In this document: positions 43,624-51,840 of the stretch, one piece after another
Layout of the letters: each line of letters starts with the position of its first letter
How positions within the stretch are numbered: position 1 is the stretch's first letter
Origin: Desulfolinea sp050305405
GTDB lineage: Bacteria > Chloroflexota > Anaerolineae > Anaerolineales > Villigracilaceae
Assembly (NCBI GenBank): GCA_050305405.1
Contig: JBNLFG010000002.1
Span: forward strand, 124,001-188,000
Length of the DNA: 64,000 bases
Reading direction: 5' to 3'
Translations under genes and position numbers: made by a program
The notes under the pieces: generated by a model
Database searches by the model: none
What the model saw: the letters and a program-made list of their open reading frames with translations, nothing else
What the model was told of the DNA's origin: nothing

Positions 43624-44355
43624 TCAAAAGATCGGTTCCAGCAGCCCGATGTGGACTTGCTCACGCATGACAACTTTTCCTGTGTCAAACTCCTCGTCCA
43701 GCCTTTTCGCTTCGGCGATGACATCCTCCGTGATGAGCGCATCGCTCCAGGTTTCATCCAAAAATGTCTGTAGTTCGGTAAATGAATCGGCATGGGTTTG
43801 GAACGTGAATTCCCTTGTTTTCTTGATGCGAAACTGTCCCGCCGCGACGACTTCCTGAATGGCGGCTGCGGCTTGACGGTATTCGATATAGTCGTCCGTT
43901 TCCTGTAAGTAGCCGATGAAGTGCTCGCCATCGTCAAGCGGACGAATAAATTCGACCAATTCCCCGTTAGGGCGGATATCGATCAGCAGCCCATTGGGCT
44001 TCAATAATTCACGGATTTCTTTTAGAGCATGAACCATGCTCGCGGGTGCCATTCATCACAGTGACCAGGACAGCAGCGCGAGATCAAAACGTTCTTTGTT
44101 TTGACGGGCAAAGGCTTCAAAGCCAATCTTGCGCAGCTCGACATGCCCCATCTCGCGCGGACGATTCTTCAGCGCCAGTAGGTGCGCTTTTTGCTCCGGC
44201 TCGAGCGCAACTACACGGGCGGCTCTTTCGGCATAGCGCCAGGTCAGGCGACCATCACCGGAACCGATCTCCAGGACAGTTTTCCCTGCCCAATCGGGGC
44301 AGAGATCAAAGAGAGCCTGGGTTTCATTTCCTGCGGGATCAATTAGAATAGACAT
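43624..44355 (-). CDS. SAM-dependent methyltransferase interrupted by tandem in-frame UGA codons (candidate selenoprotein or broken gene)
   Basis: Read leftward, ATG 44355 opens SILIDPAGNETQALFDLCPD and the Rossmann signature VLEIGSGDGRLTWRY, with the acidic residue in VVALEPEQ and the motif FDLALLSWSL, the class I methyltransferase core. At 44058-44053 two UGA codons follow in the same frame, and the frame continues with MAPASMVHALKEIRELLKPN, the expected next helix and strand. It ends at 43624 with a complete C-terminal domain. The two halves are too well matched to be separate genes. A hairpin at 44041-44025 sits 11 nt after the second UGA. Either both UGAs are read through (selenocysteine) or the gene has been broken by mutation. 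Confidence 0.7.
44025..44041 (-). promoter_or_regulatory. SECIS-like hairpin 11 nt after tandem UGA codons
   Basis: On the minus strand GAGCATG-GTT-CATGCTC is a perfect 7-bp stem, or six pairs with a GGTTC loop. It begins exactly 11 nt after the second UGA, matching the size, spacing and loop of the E. coli fdhF SECIS as I recall it, except for the missing bulged U. Confidence 0.5.
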
Positions 44356-44486
44356 AAACTGATTATACGCGCTGTTCACGCCCAGACACAGAATTTGCGT
44401 ATAGAATTGTCCAGCCCCTCAGCCTCTTCACAGGAGAGCGTGCCCGCAAAAGTTTGGGAGGGGTATAAGCTCAGGGAGGTTCCCCA

Positions 44487-44867
44487 ATGCCAGCCAAATA
44501 TATTGTTGTCCCCCACAGAAAACCAGATGATCCCAATGCCCCGACGCTCTATTATCCCCGCCTGAAATCGAGCGGAGAGGTCAGCTTGCGGGAGTTGGCA
44601 AATGAGATTGCACAAGATTCCACCATCTCACAAGCAGATACGATTGCGGTGATGGAAGCGCTGCTTCAACATATCCCGCGCCATCTGGCGGAGGGGAAGA
44701 TCGTGCGCCTGGGCGAGTTGGGTAGTTTTCATCTCAGCATTCAGGGAGAAGGGGTTGCTGATGCAGGTGCCGTGAATGCCTCGAAAATAAAGAAGAACCG
44801 CCTGCGTTTTCGGGCGGGAAAATTGATGAAAGATATGCTTGCAAATATCGTTTATCTGAAAGATTGA
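44487..44867 (+). CDS. HU-related DNA-binding protein (Bacteroidetes-like type)
   Basis: 126 residues. The fold is the HU/IHF type with an N-terminal extension: MPAKYIVVPHRKPDDPNAP, YPRLKSSGEVSLRELANEI, IAVMEALLQHIPRHLAEGK, VRLGELGSFHLSI and NRLRFRAGKLMKDML. This variant, with the extra N-terminal strand, is best known from Bacteroidetes; its presence here is either shared ancestry or transfer. It should be an abundant architectural DNA-binding protein. RBS GGGAGG (44474-44479). A strong terminator follows. Confidence 0.88.
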   Translation: MPAKYIVVPHRKPDDPNAPTLYYPRLKSSGEVSLRELANEIAQDSTISQADTIAVMEALLQHIPRHLAEGKIVRLGELGSFHLSIQGEGVADAGAVNASKIKKNRLRFRAGKLMKDMLANIVYLKD

Positions 44868-44906
44868 TCGAGATTGCCTGTGTAAGGGATCAGGACTCGT
44901 TATATA

Positions 44907-44949
44907 AAACACCGCAGTGTTATTATGAAAACACTGCGGTGTTTTTGAA
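44907..44949 (+). terminator. Terminator after the HU-like gene
   Basis: A perfect 15-bp stem (44907-44921 with 44930-44944) followed by TTTTTG. Confidence 0.85.
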
Positions 44950-45014
44950 ATCGTTTCTTGACTTGTCGAAAGATTGATCTAACTATCTGAGTGTGCAAAA
45001 CTTGTCTGTGCTCT

Positions 45015-45047
45015 AGATTGGTTCAATCTTCAAGATTGAACCAATCT
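45015..45047. repeat. Perfect 33-base palindrome
   Basis: Two 16-base arms (45015-45030 and 45032-45047) are perfect complements around one C. It has no T-tract and stands alone between transcription units. Its architecture matches the gap-pgk hairpin. Confidence 0.6.
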
Positions 45048-45109
45048 CTCACCGCCAAATTTCCGTGTACAATTACCCCAACCCTCTCCATTCTAAACAC
45101 AACCAGATT

Positions 45110-45331
45110 CTCCCCCTCGGGGGAGATACCCTGAAGGGCACTTTGTCCGCAGGACAGATGGGGCTAGCCAAGCCGACATCGGGTCGGCATTGGCTGGTTC
45201 GGAGATATGAATCTACCCCATTGCATTTCCAAAGAGGATATTTGGAGTTCCCCCCTCTAACTCCCCCCGCAAGCGGGGGGAGAATGTGTCCCTCCCCCGC
45301 TTGCGGGGGAGGCTAGCTGGGGGCGTAAACG
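45110..45331. repeat. C-rich/G-rich palindromic repeats upstream of the Roc-COR gene
   Basis: Hairpins such as TCTCCCCC-TC-GGGGGAGA, CCCTGAAGGG, CTCCCCCC-GCAA-GGGGGGAG and CTCCCCCGC-TT-GCGGGGGAG occur in series. Related sequences lie at 45611-45645 and on the other side of the gene (48582-48692). Confidence 0.65.
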
Positions 45332-45357
45332 CCAAATATGATGCTTGATTGTGCACT

Positions 45358-45443
45358 ATGCCAAAAAAACACCCTGCCAACTCGCCGAAGAAAAAATCGC
45401 AGAAGCCCGCCGCACGGGCGCAACGGCAGCCTCCCCAGCGTAG
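45358..45443 (+). pseudogene. Decayed 5' fragment (copy A) of an LRR-Roc-COR gene
   Basis: After ATG 45358 a one-base loss in the A-run puts the rest in another frame, which reads KKTPCQLAEEKIAEARRTGA and stops at TAG 45441-45443. It matches the N-terminal helix of the Roc-COR family and copy B. Sequence after it is unrelated. Confidence 0.65.
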
Positions 45444-45653
45444 GGGCGACCCGTCTGGATTGCTAGCGAAATCCCTTTTGACATAAAAATAAACCTGCAA
45501 ATAAAAACTCAGCCGCACAGCAGATAGGGTCGCCCTTACACTTTACGCAAGGGCGTTTTTCTTTTAATTTCCGTGTACAATTACCCAGAACCCCGACCGC
45601 ATTAACAAGGCATCTCCCCCCACGGGGGAGACCGAGAGGGGGAGGAGAACCCC

Positions 45654-45773
45654 ATGCCCCAAAAAACACCCCACCAACTCGCCGAAGAAAAAATCGCAGA
45701 AGTCCGCCGCACGGACACAACGGAACCTGACCTAAGCGGCATGAAATTCACTAAACTTCCCGCTTCACGCTGA
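45654..45773 (+). pseudogene. Truncated 5' fragment (copy B) of an LRR-Roc-COR gene
   Basis: An intact 39-codon frame starting after GGAGGAG reads MPQKTPHQLAEEKIAEVRRT and DLSGMKFTKLPASR, the N-terminal helix and first LRR of this protein family, then stops. It is a remnant, 34 bases before the complete gene. Confidence 0.65.
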
Positions 45774-45807
45774 AAACCCACCCAACCACACAAACAAGAG
45801 AAAAATC

Positions 45808-48552
45808 ATGCCAAAAGACGCTGCCTATTACGAAGTAAAAAGAAAAATCGAGAAAGCATATAGTCTTGGTGAAACCAGTATAAGTTTAGCTAGGATGGGG
45901 CTTCTTGAGTTTCCAAAGCTACTAATGGAGCTTCCTCAATTAGAGTCTCTTTATGTTTCGCATAATCTTATCCAGGAGCTACCAAGTTGGTTAGGGGAAT
46001 TATCAAACCTTAAAATACTGGATGTTTCATATAACCAAATAAAAACATTGCCAGAATGGCCCAAGCAGATTGCAAAGTTAACCTTCATAAACCTTTCTAA
46101 TAACCATATTTGTTTAGTTCCAGAATGGTTTGGAAAGCTTACTAATTTAGAATCACTAAATATTTCTGGCAACCCACTAACAGATTTACCGTATTCTTTA
46201 GTTTATCTAAAAGATGTTGATATTGCAATTAGGCACAGTATTCCAGGGAGTCGTTTTAATTCTGAATTAGATGCAGCTTGTAATGATAGTTTAGATGCTG
46301 TAAAAACTTACCTCCGTGCCAAAGCCGCCGCCCAAATCACCCTCAACGAAGCCAAACTGATCCTCGTCGGCGAAGGCGAAGTTGGCAAAACCTGCCTGAT
46401 GGATGCCCTCGAAGGCAAACCCTGGCAGGAACACCCCACCACACATGGCATCGAAATCCGTGAAATCCAAGCCACCGACCCCGCCAGCGGCACCGCCCTG
46501 ACCCTCAACGGCTGGGATTTCGGCGGGCAGCGCGTCTACCGCCCCACCCACCAGCTTTTCTTCTCCGCCCCCGCCGTCTACCTCGTCGTCTGGAAGCCGC
46601 GTGAAGGGACGCAGCAAGGCTCCGTCAAAGAGTGGATCAAGCTCATCAAACACCGCGAACCCGACGCCAAGATTCTTGTCGTCGCCACGCACGGCGGTCC
46701 CAACCAGCGCCAGCCCGACATCGACCGTCAGGAACTCTGGGATCTCTTCGGCAAAGAGACCCTGCTCGATTTCTTCTTCGTCGACTCCAAACCCGACGCC
46801 AACGGTCAGCGTCACGGCATCGCCCCCCTCAAGGATGCCATTGCCCGCGCCGCCGCCCAGCTCCCCGAAGTCGGGCGCTCCGTCCCCAAACGCTGGCAGG
46901 CAATGCGCGAAATTCTCAAAGATCACACATCCGCCTACCTCCCGCGCCAAAAAGTCCTCGAACTCTGCGCCGAGCAGGGCATGGATGCCGACGAGTCCCA
47001 ACTCTTCCTGACCCTCGAACACCGCCTCGGGCATCTCATCCACTACGCCCACGACAAAGCCCTGCAGGATATCGTCGTCCTCAAACCCAGTTGGCTTGCC
47101 ACCGCCATCTCCTTTGTTTTGGATGATAAAAAGACTCGCGACGCGCATGGACTTGTGCCTGCTGCCCGTTTAAGTCAGCTTTGGGATGACCCAAAACGTG
47201 ATCCCGCCAACCGCTACCCCAGCGATCTGCACCCCATCTTCCTGCGCCTGATGGAACGCTTCGACCTCTCCTACCGCGTTGCAGGCATCCACATCAACGG
47301 CGACGACGAAAACCAGACCAGCCTCATCGCCCAACTCGTCCCCGAAATTACGCCCGACAATCTGGCTGACAACTGGTGTCCCGCACCCCAAACAGGTGAC
47401 CTCCAGCAAATGCAGATCTGCCGCATCGTCGACGACAAAGGCAACACCGCCACCGCCGAAGGACTCTTCTACCAACTCATCGTCCGCCTGCACAAATACT
47501 CCCTCGGGCGCGATGACTACAACCAGAGCGTCCACTGGCAGCGCGGTCTGATCCTCGACGATGAATACAACGGACGTGCCTATCTCAAACACGTCGGCAA
47601 CGACGTCCACATCACCGTCCGCGCTCCTTATCCCGAACGCTTCCTCGCCATGCTCACCGAAGAAGTCCGCTATCTGGTCGATAACTTCTGGGAGGGGCTG
47701 AATTGCCACGTCACCGTACCGTGTCTAAACGATGGTTGTATCGGCTTATTTGAAGTCAGCAAATTGATCGAAAACAAACGTCGCAATCGCCCCGAACAAC
47801 CCTGCCCCGTTTGTAATGAGTGGCAGAATATCAGCGACTTACTCCACAACGCCCCCGCCGCCGCACCGCAAATTTCACTCAGCGATCTGCAAATCGAATT
47901 TGCCGAGATCAAAGACAAACTCGACGATGTCCACGTCGATACTCGCCGCGTCCTCAGCCGCGTCGACAAAGCCTACGATGACATCATCCGCGTCTTCGCC
48001 GACGAAGCCAAAGAAGGACCACGCCTCTTCAGCATCCGCCCCGTTGATTTTGAATCCATCGACAAACTCAAAGGATTAACCACCTACAAACTCCGCCTGC
48101 AACTTTGGTGCGAGCATTCCCAACTTCCGCTTTTCGTCCTGAACGATGGCGACACTCGCGGTCAATACGACCTCGAAATGCCGCGCGAATGGGTCATCAA
48201 AGCCGCGCCCTATCTGAATGCCCTCAATACCACTTTGGGTTTAGTTTTACCAACAGTGATGTCTGGCTTGAAATTTAGTGCAGGTTATGAAGATTTTGAA
48301 AACCAACTTTCCCTCGGCAAAGAAGCCTTCGGCGCTTTAGCCAAAGTCGGCGGCAATCTCGGCTCCTGGGCAAGCGATGCCAATTCCCCCGACCTGCCTC
48401 ATGGACAAATGCAGCACGCCAAAGGTGCGCTCCTCCGCGAACTGCACGCCTTCTTGAAAAAAGAAGACATCACTTACGGTGGTCTTGTGCGCGTAATGGA
48501 TAAACGTGACCAATTCCTGTGGGTGCATGAGCAATTTGAAGGGGAATATTAG
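45808..48552 (+). CDS. LRR-Roc-COR GTPase (compositionally chimeric)
   Basis: 914 residues. Residues 1-165 contain about four leucine-rich repeats (LESLYVSHNLIQELP, LKILDVSYNQIKTLP, LTFINLSNNHICLVP, LESLNISGNPLTDLP). The Roc GTPase follows: P-loop GEGEVGKT (188-195), DFGGQ switch and a THGG at the G4 position. The COR region continues to about 610 and ends in a Cys pair region (CLNDGCIGLF, CPVCNEW). The last 250 residues include a helical segment and an unassigned effector-like part (DEAKEGPRLFSIRP to the end). The LRR third uses AT-rich codons while everything after about residue 168 is GC-rich, so the gene is a fusion of two histories. Function in this organism is unknown; bacterial relatives dimerise through COR. 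Confidence 0.88.
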   Translation: MPKDAAYYEVKRKIEKAYSLGETSISLARMGLLEFPKLLMELPQLESLYVSHNLIQELPSWLGELSNLKILDVSYNQIKTLPEWPKQIAKLTFINLSNNHICLVPEWFGKLTNLESLNISGNPLTDLPYSLVYLKDVDIAIRHSIPGSRFNSELDAACNDSLDAVKTYLRAKAAAQITLNEAKLILVGEGEVGKTCLMDALEGKPWQEHPTTHGIEIREIQATDPASGTALTLNGWDFGGQRVYRPTHQLFFSAPAVYLVVWKPREGTQQGSVKEWIKLIKHREPDAKILVVATHGGPNQRQPDIDRQELWDLFGKETLLDFFFVDSKPDANGQRHGIAPLKDAIARAAAQLPEVGRSVPKRWQAMREILKDHTSAYLPRQKVLELCAEQGMDADESQLFLTLEHRLGHLIHYAHDKALQDIVVLKPSWLATAISFVLDDKKTRDAHGLVPAARLSQLWDDPKRDPANRYPSDLHPIFLRLMERFDLSYRVAGIHINGDDENQTSLIAQLVPEITPDNLADNWCPAPQTGDLQQMQICRIVDDKGNTATAEGLFYQLIVRLHKYSLGRDDYNQSVHWQRGLILDDEYNGRAYLKHVGNDVHITVRAPYPERFLAMLTEEVRYLVDNFWEGLNCHVTVPCLNDGCIGLFEVSKLIENKRRNRPEQPCPVCNEWQNISDLLHNAPAAAPQISLSDLQIEFAEIKDKLDDVHVDTRRVLSRVDKAYDDIIRVFADEAKEGPRLFSIRPVDFESIDKLKGLTTYKLRLQLWCEHSQLPLFVLNDGDTRGQYDLEMPREWVIKAAPYLNALNTTLGLVLPTVMSGLKFSAGYEDFENQLSLGKEAFGALAKVGGNLGSWASDANSPDLPHGQMQHAKGALLRELHAFLKKEDITYGGLVRVMDKRDQFLWVHEQFEGEY

Positions 48553-48581
48553 CCCCCCTGCTCCGCGCTTCGCGTGAGCAT

Positions 48582-48692
48582 CCCCCCATTTTGCAAGCAA
48601 AATAGGGGGATAGAAATAAAATTATCATCTGGTCTCCCCCAAATTCCATGTCTTTGGAATTTGGGGGAGATGCCCGATAGGGCAGAGGGGGC
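48582..48692. repeat. C-rich/G-rich palindromic repeats downstream of the Roc-COR gene
   Basis: CCCCCATTTTG-CAAG-CAAAATAGGGGG and CTCCCCCAAATTCC ... GGAATTTGGGGGAG hairpins are followed by GCCCGATAGGGCAGAGGGGGCTA, a relative of the sequence at 45127-45172. The family therefore flanks the gene on both sides. Confidence 0.6.
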
Positions 48693-48697
48693 TAAGC

Positions 48698-49795
48698 CTA
48701 ATACAACCCCCACCGCGATGCCCCAAGATATAAAATCTCCAAAATCAAATCCTCGTAGGCAATCCCGTCGGCGGCGGCTTGGAGGCAGAGATCGCTGTAG
48801 CCGGGGGTTAGTCCTGGCAGAGGGTTGATCTCGATCAGGCGTGGGTTGCCTATGGCATCGAGACGCACGTCTACGCGTGAGACGTCGAGGGCGCCGAGCA
48901 GGTTGTGGGCGCGCAAAGCGAGCCGTTTCATTTTTCGGTCGAGGGCTTCATCCACATCCGCTGGGCAGAGATATTGAGGTGCGCCTTCTTCTCCCAAAGA
49001 ACGTGATTTTGCTTCGTTGCTGTAGATGCCGGGAGTGGCAGAGCGCGAGCTTTCCAGCTCGAGAATGGGGAATTGATGGAAGCCGCGCGGCGAATACCAT
49101 TCAGGATGACGACTTTTCAACTTCGCATCGGGACGCCCGATCTGCCCAATGGTGAACTCGCGCCCGGGCAAATAGGATTCGACTAGGGCAGGTTGTTTGT
49201 AATTTTCGATAATGTAGGTGACGCGCTCGCGCAGTTCGGCTTCGGTTTCGACTTTGGCGTGCATATCCACACCCATCCCGGTGCCTTCGCGAGCAGGCTT
49301 TACAAAGAGTGGAAAATGCAAACTCTGGCGGAGATGCTCATCCGGGGCGCTGAACTCCTGAAAAGGGGCAACGGGCAGGTTCCGGTCACGCCAGATCCGT
49401 TTTGTGAGGGTTTTGTCCAGAGCAATGGCATTGGTCAGCACGCGTGAGCCAGTGTAGGGGATTCCCAATGATTCCAATATGGCAGGCGTTTGGGCTTCAC
49501 GTGCATCACCGCCGAGACCTTCTGCGATATTGAAACAAATATCCGGTTGCATTTCTTTGAGTGCATAGGGCAGATCGGCATTTGCTTCAAGGAAGACGGT
49601 CTCATGTCCGGCTGTTTCGATGGCAGCCTGAATGGAGCGGATGGTGTCGATATGGTCGAAATCGGCAAAGGCATCGGGAGGCACGCCTTCGGGGCGTTCC
49701 TGATGCTCGTCTTTAATATTGGCGAGAACGGCAACTTTCCATACCCCCTGTGATGAGGGAGGTTTGTCGTCCTGATGGGTGGTCTTTTTTGACAT
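48698..49795 (-). CDS. ddl: D-alanine-D-alanine ligase-like ATP-grasp enzyme
   Basis: 365 residues. An ATP-grasp enzyme with the Ddl signatures: PDICFNIAEGLGGDAREAQ (about 80-98), SLGIPYTGS, ALDKTLTKRIW, PLFVKPAREGTGMG, the omega-loop region with ATPGIYSNEAK and the metal-binding LIEINPLPGLTPGYSDL. Ddl joins two D-Ala for peptidoglycan. The sequence between the ATP-binding loops (ESYLPGREFTIGQIGRPDA, then LKSRHPEWYSPRGFHQF) is longer and different from E. coli DdlB, so another carboxylate-amine ligase is possible. AGGAG precedes the ATG. It is divergent from the atp genes and its 3' end touches the repeat region. Confidence 0.85.
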   Translation of the reverse strand: MSKKTTHQDDKPPSSQGVWKVAVLANIKDEHQERPEGVPPDAFADFDHIDTIRSIQAAIETAGHETVFLEANADLPYALKEMQPDICFNIAEGLGGDAREAQTPAILESLGIPYTGSRVLTNAIALDKTLTKRIWRDRNLPVAPFQEFSAPDEHLRQSLHFPLFVKPAREGTGMGVDMHAKVETEAELRERVTYIIENYKQPALVESYLPGREFTIGQIGRPDAKLKSRHPEWYSPRGFHQFPILELESSRSATPGIYSNEAKSRSLGEEGAPQYLCPADVDEALDRKMKRLALRAHNLLGALDVSRVDVRLDAIGNPRLIEINPLPGLTPGYSDLCLQAAADGIAYEDLILEILYLGASRWGLY

Positions 49796-49935
49796 TTTGT
49801 CTCCTGATTATTTGTTTGATAAGGTGGTGCGGGAGTATATGCTTATTCTGTCAAATAGCAAGGTTTTTACAGCATCGTTTCATCCCCTTTTTATGGACAA
49901 AAATCATCTCTTTAATCGTATGTAAGACCCCAAAC

Positions 49936-49964
49936 TAGACAATCACCCTCCTTTCAGGTATGAT
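49936..49964 (+). promoter_or_regulatory. Promoter candidate for the atpAGDC operon
   Basis: TAGACA (49936-49941) and TATGAT (49959-49964) with a 17-base spacer lie about 200 bases upstream of atpA, in the only long gap before it. Apart from this and the hairpin at 50060, I see nothing in 49796-50167: no atpH, atpF or other reading frame. Confidence 0.5.
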
Positions 49965-50059
49965 TACGACGTTCTGTACGCAGAGCTATTTCTTTATAAG
50001 AGTGTTAAACTGCATGGATTTTAAACCCATACAAAAAACACGGTGCAATCTGCTTTTGT

Positions 50060-50086
50060 GCCCGAATAGGCGAGCCTACTTCGGGC
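50060..50086 (+). other. Stable leader hairpin upstream of atpA
   Basis: GCCCGAATAGG-CGAG-CCTA-C-TTCGGGC forms an 11-bp stem with one bulged C and no T-tract. It falls in the atp leader, 82 bases before the start codon; possible mRNA stability element. Confidence 0.4.
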
Positions 50087-50167
50087 TATTGTATGTTATG
50101 GCGGCATCAAGGTAACCGTCTCATCCTTTGAAATTATCTTGAAAAACTTTATGGACGTGGAGGACAA

Positions 50168-51823
50168 ATGTCAGATCTGATTAAACAAATCACGGGTGAC
50201 CTTCAGAAGCAAATCGATGCGTTTGAACCTGAAGTGGGCATGAGTGATGTTGGTACAGTAACCGAAGCCGGTGACGGTATTGCACGCGTCGAAGGCTTGG
50301 CGAATGTCCGCGCCCAGGAGCTGGTTCAGTTCCAAAATGGCGTAATGGGAATTGCTTTCAACCTCGAACAAGACAGCGTCGGCATCATCATCATGGGCGC
50401 TTACGATGAGATCGTAGAAGGAATGAGCGTACGCTCTACCGGACGTATCGCATCGGTGCCTGTTGGCGACGGCTTGGTTGGACGCGTGGTCAACGCCCTC
50501 GGTGAACCCATCGACGGGAAAGGCCCGATCCCCTTCAGCAGCTACCGCCCGATCGAACGTATCGCCCCCGGCGTGATCGGTCGTCAGGATGTGGATACCC
50601 CGGTTCAGACCGGTATCAAAGCGATTGATGCGATGATCCCCGTTGGACGTGGACAGCGCGAATTGATTATTGGTGACCGCCAAACTGGTAAAACCGCTGT
50701 TGCGCTCGATACGATCATTAACCAAAAAGGCAAAGACCTGATCTGTATTTACGTTGCGATCGGTCAGAAGAAAGCCGCTGTTGCTCGCACCGTTGCCATG
50801 CTCGAAGAGCAGGGCGCTATGGATCACACCATCGTTGTCTTGGCCGCCGCAGACGAATCTGCTGCGTTGCAATATATTGCTCCTTACGCTGGTTGCGCGA
50901 TGGGCGAAGAATTTATGGAAACCGGCCGCCACGCTCTCGTGGTTTACGATGACCTTTCCAAGCACGCTTGGTCATACCGCCAGGTTTCACTTCTTCTTCG
51001 TCGTCCGCCTGGACGTGAAGCGTACCCTGGTGATCTTTTCTACCTCCATTCCCGCTTGCTTGAGCGTGCCGCTCGTGTTGATACACACTTCGTTATCGTC
51101 AAGAACGACTTTGATGGCGAGTTCGGTACAAAGGAAGATTCGGTTAATGGCGAAGTTTATGCTGGCCCGATTGCCGTGCATAACTCCAGCGAAGCTGCCA
51201 AAGACATGAAAGATGTCAAAATCGTTCCTGTGGCTGGCACCGGCGGCTCCCTGACCGCTCTCCCGATCATCGAAACTTTGCTCGGTGACGTTTCTGCTTA
51301 CGTTCCCACCAACGTGATCTCGATCACGGATGGTCAGATCTATCTCGAAGGTAACCTCTTCAATGCCGGTATTCGCCCGGCGGTGAACGTTGGTATCTCG
51401 GTATCCCGTGTAGGTAGTGCAGCCCAGACCAAGGCGATGAAACAAGTTGCCGGTCAGTTGAAGATGGATATGGCCCTCTTCCGTGAGTTGGCTGCTTTTG
51501 CTCAGTTCGGATCAGATTTGGATCCAGCAACATTGCGTCAGCTGAATCGCGGCCGACGTATGCAGGAAATCCTGAAACAGGCGCAATATGAGCCCGTTTC
51601 TCTCGAAAATCAGGTTGTCGTGATCTTCGCTGGTACCAACGGTTTCGCAGATGAAGTTCCGCTGGAAAGGATGCGCGTCTGGGAAGTTGACCTCCTGCGC
51701 TACATGGAATCATCTCATCCTGAAGTTGTCAAAGCCATCGCTGACGAGAAACGAATTACAGACGAAACAGAAGCGAAATTGCGCCAGGCGCTTGAGACTT
51801 TCAAGAATACTTGGCAAGCATAG
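50168..51823 (+). CDS. atpA: F1Fo ATP synthase subunit alpha
   Basis: Non-catalytic nucleotide-binding subunit of the F1 ring. Walker A GDRQTGKTAVALD is at about 169-181, followed by VYVAIGQKKAAV, YSGCAM-like YAGCAMGEEFM, LLRRPPGREAYPGD and the SVGxA-type region SRVGSAAQTKAMK. 551 residues, longer than the 513 of E. coli. The ATG is preceded by GGAGG (50159-50163). It is the first gene of an F1-only operon (alpha, gamma, beta, epsilon): no delta or Fo subunit genes lie upstream. Confidence 0.98.
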   Translation: MSDLIKQITGDLQKQIDAFEPEVGMSDVGTVTEAGDGIARVEGLANVRAQELVQFQNGVMGIAFNLEQDSVGIIIMGAYDEIVEGMSVRSTGRIASVPVGDGLVGRVVNALGEPIDGKGPIPFSSYRPIERIAPGVIGRQDVDTPVQTGIKAIDAMIPVGRGQRELIIGDRQTGKTAVALDTIINQKGKDLICIYVAIGQKKAAVARTVAMLEEQGAMDHTIVVLAAADESAALQYIAPYAGCAMGEEFMETGRHALVVYDDLSKHAWSYRQVSLLLRRPPGREAYPGDLFYLHSRLLERAARVDTHFVIVKNDFDGEFGTKEDSVNGEVYAGPIAVHNSSEAAKDMKDVKIVPVAGTGGSLTALPIIETLLGDVSAYVPTNVISITDGQIYLEGNLFNAGIRPAVNVGISVSRVGSAAQTKAMKQVAGQLKMDMALFRELAAFAQFGSDLDPATLRQLNRGRRMQEILKQAQYEPVSLENQVVVIFAGTNGFADEVPLERMRVWEVDLLRYMESSHPEVVKAIADEKRITDETEAKLRQALETFKNTWQA

Positions 51824-51840
51824 AAAGCGGAGGCTAATTT

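Larger units (their letters stand above)
45058..45586. repeat. Direct repeats marking duplicated 5' ends of the Roc-COR gene
   Basis: A 21-base sequence (AATTTCCGTGTACAATTACC plus C) occurs exactly at 45058-45078 and 45566-45586. Each copy is followed by similar C-rich/G-rich palindromes and then by a fragment that encodes the start of an LRR-Roc-COR protein. Confidence 0.7.

Noticed and set aside
46291..47148. Minus-strand open frame of 285 codons inside the Roc-COR gene
   Set aside because: Antisense to the P-loop and switch motifs; low-complexity acidic translation.
50040..50110. Terminator before atpA
   Set aside because: The hairpin at 50060-50086 has no T-tract and atpA has no other promoter close by, so it is more likely a leader structure.
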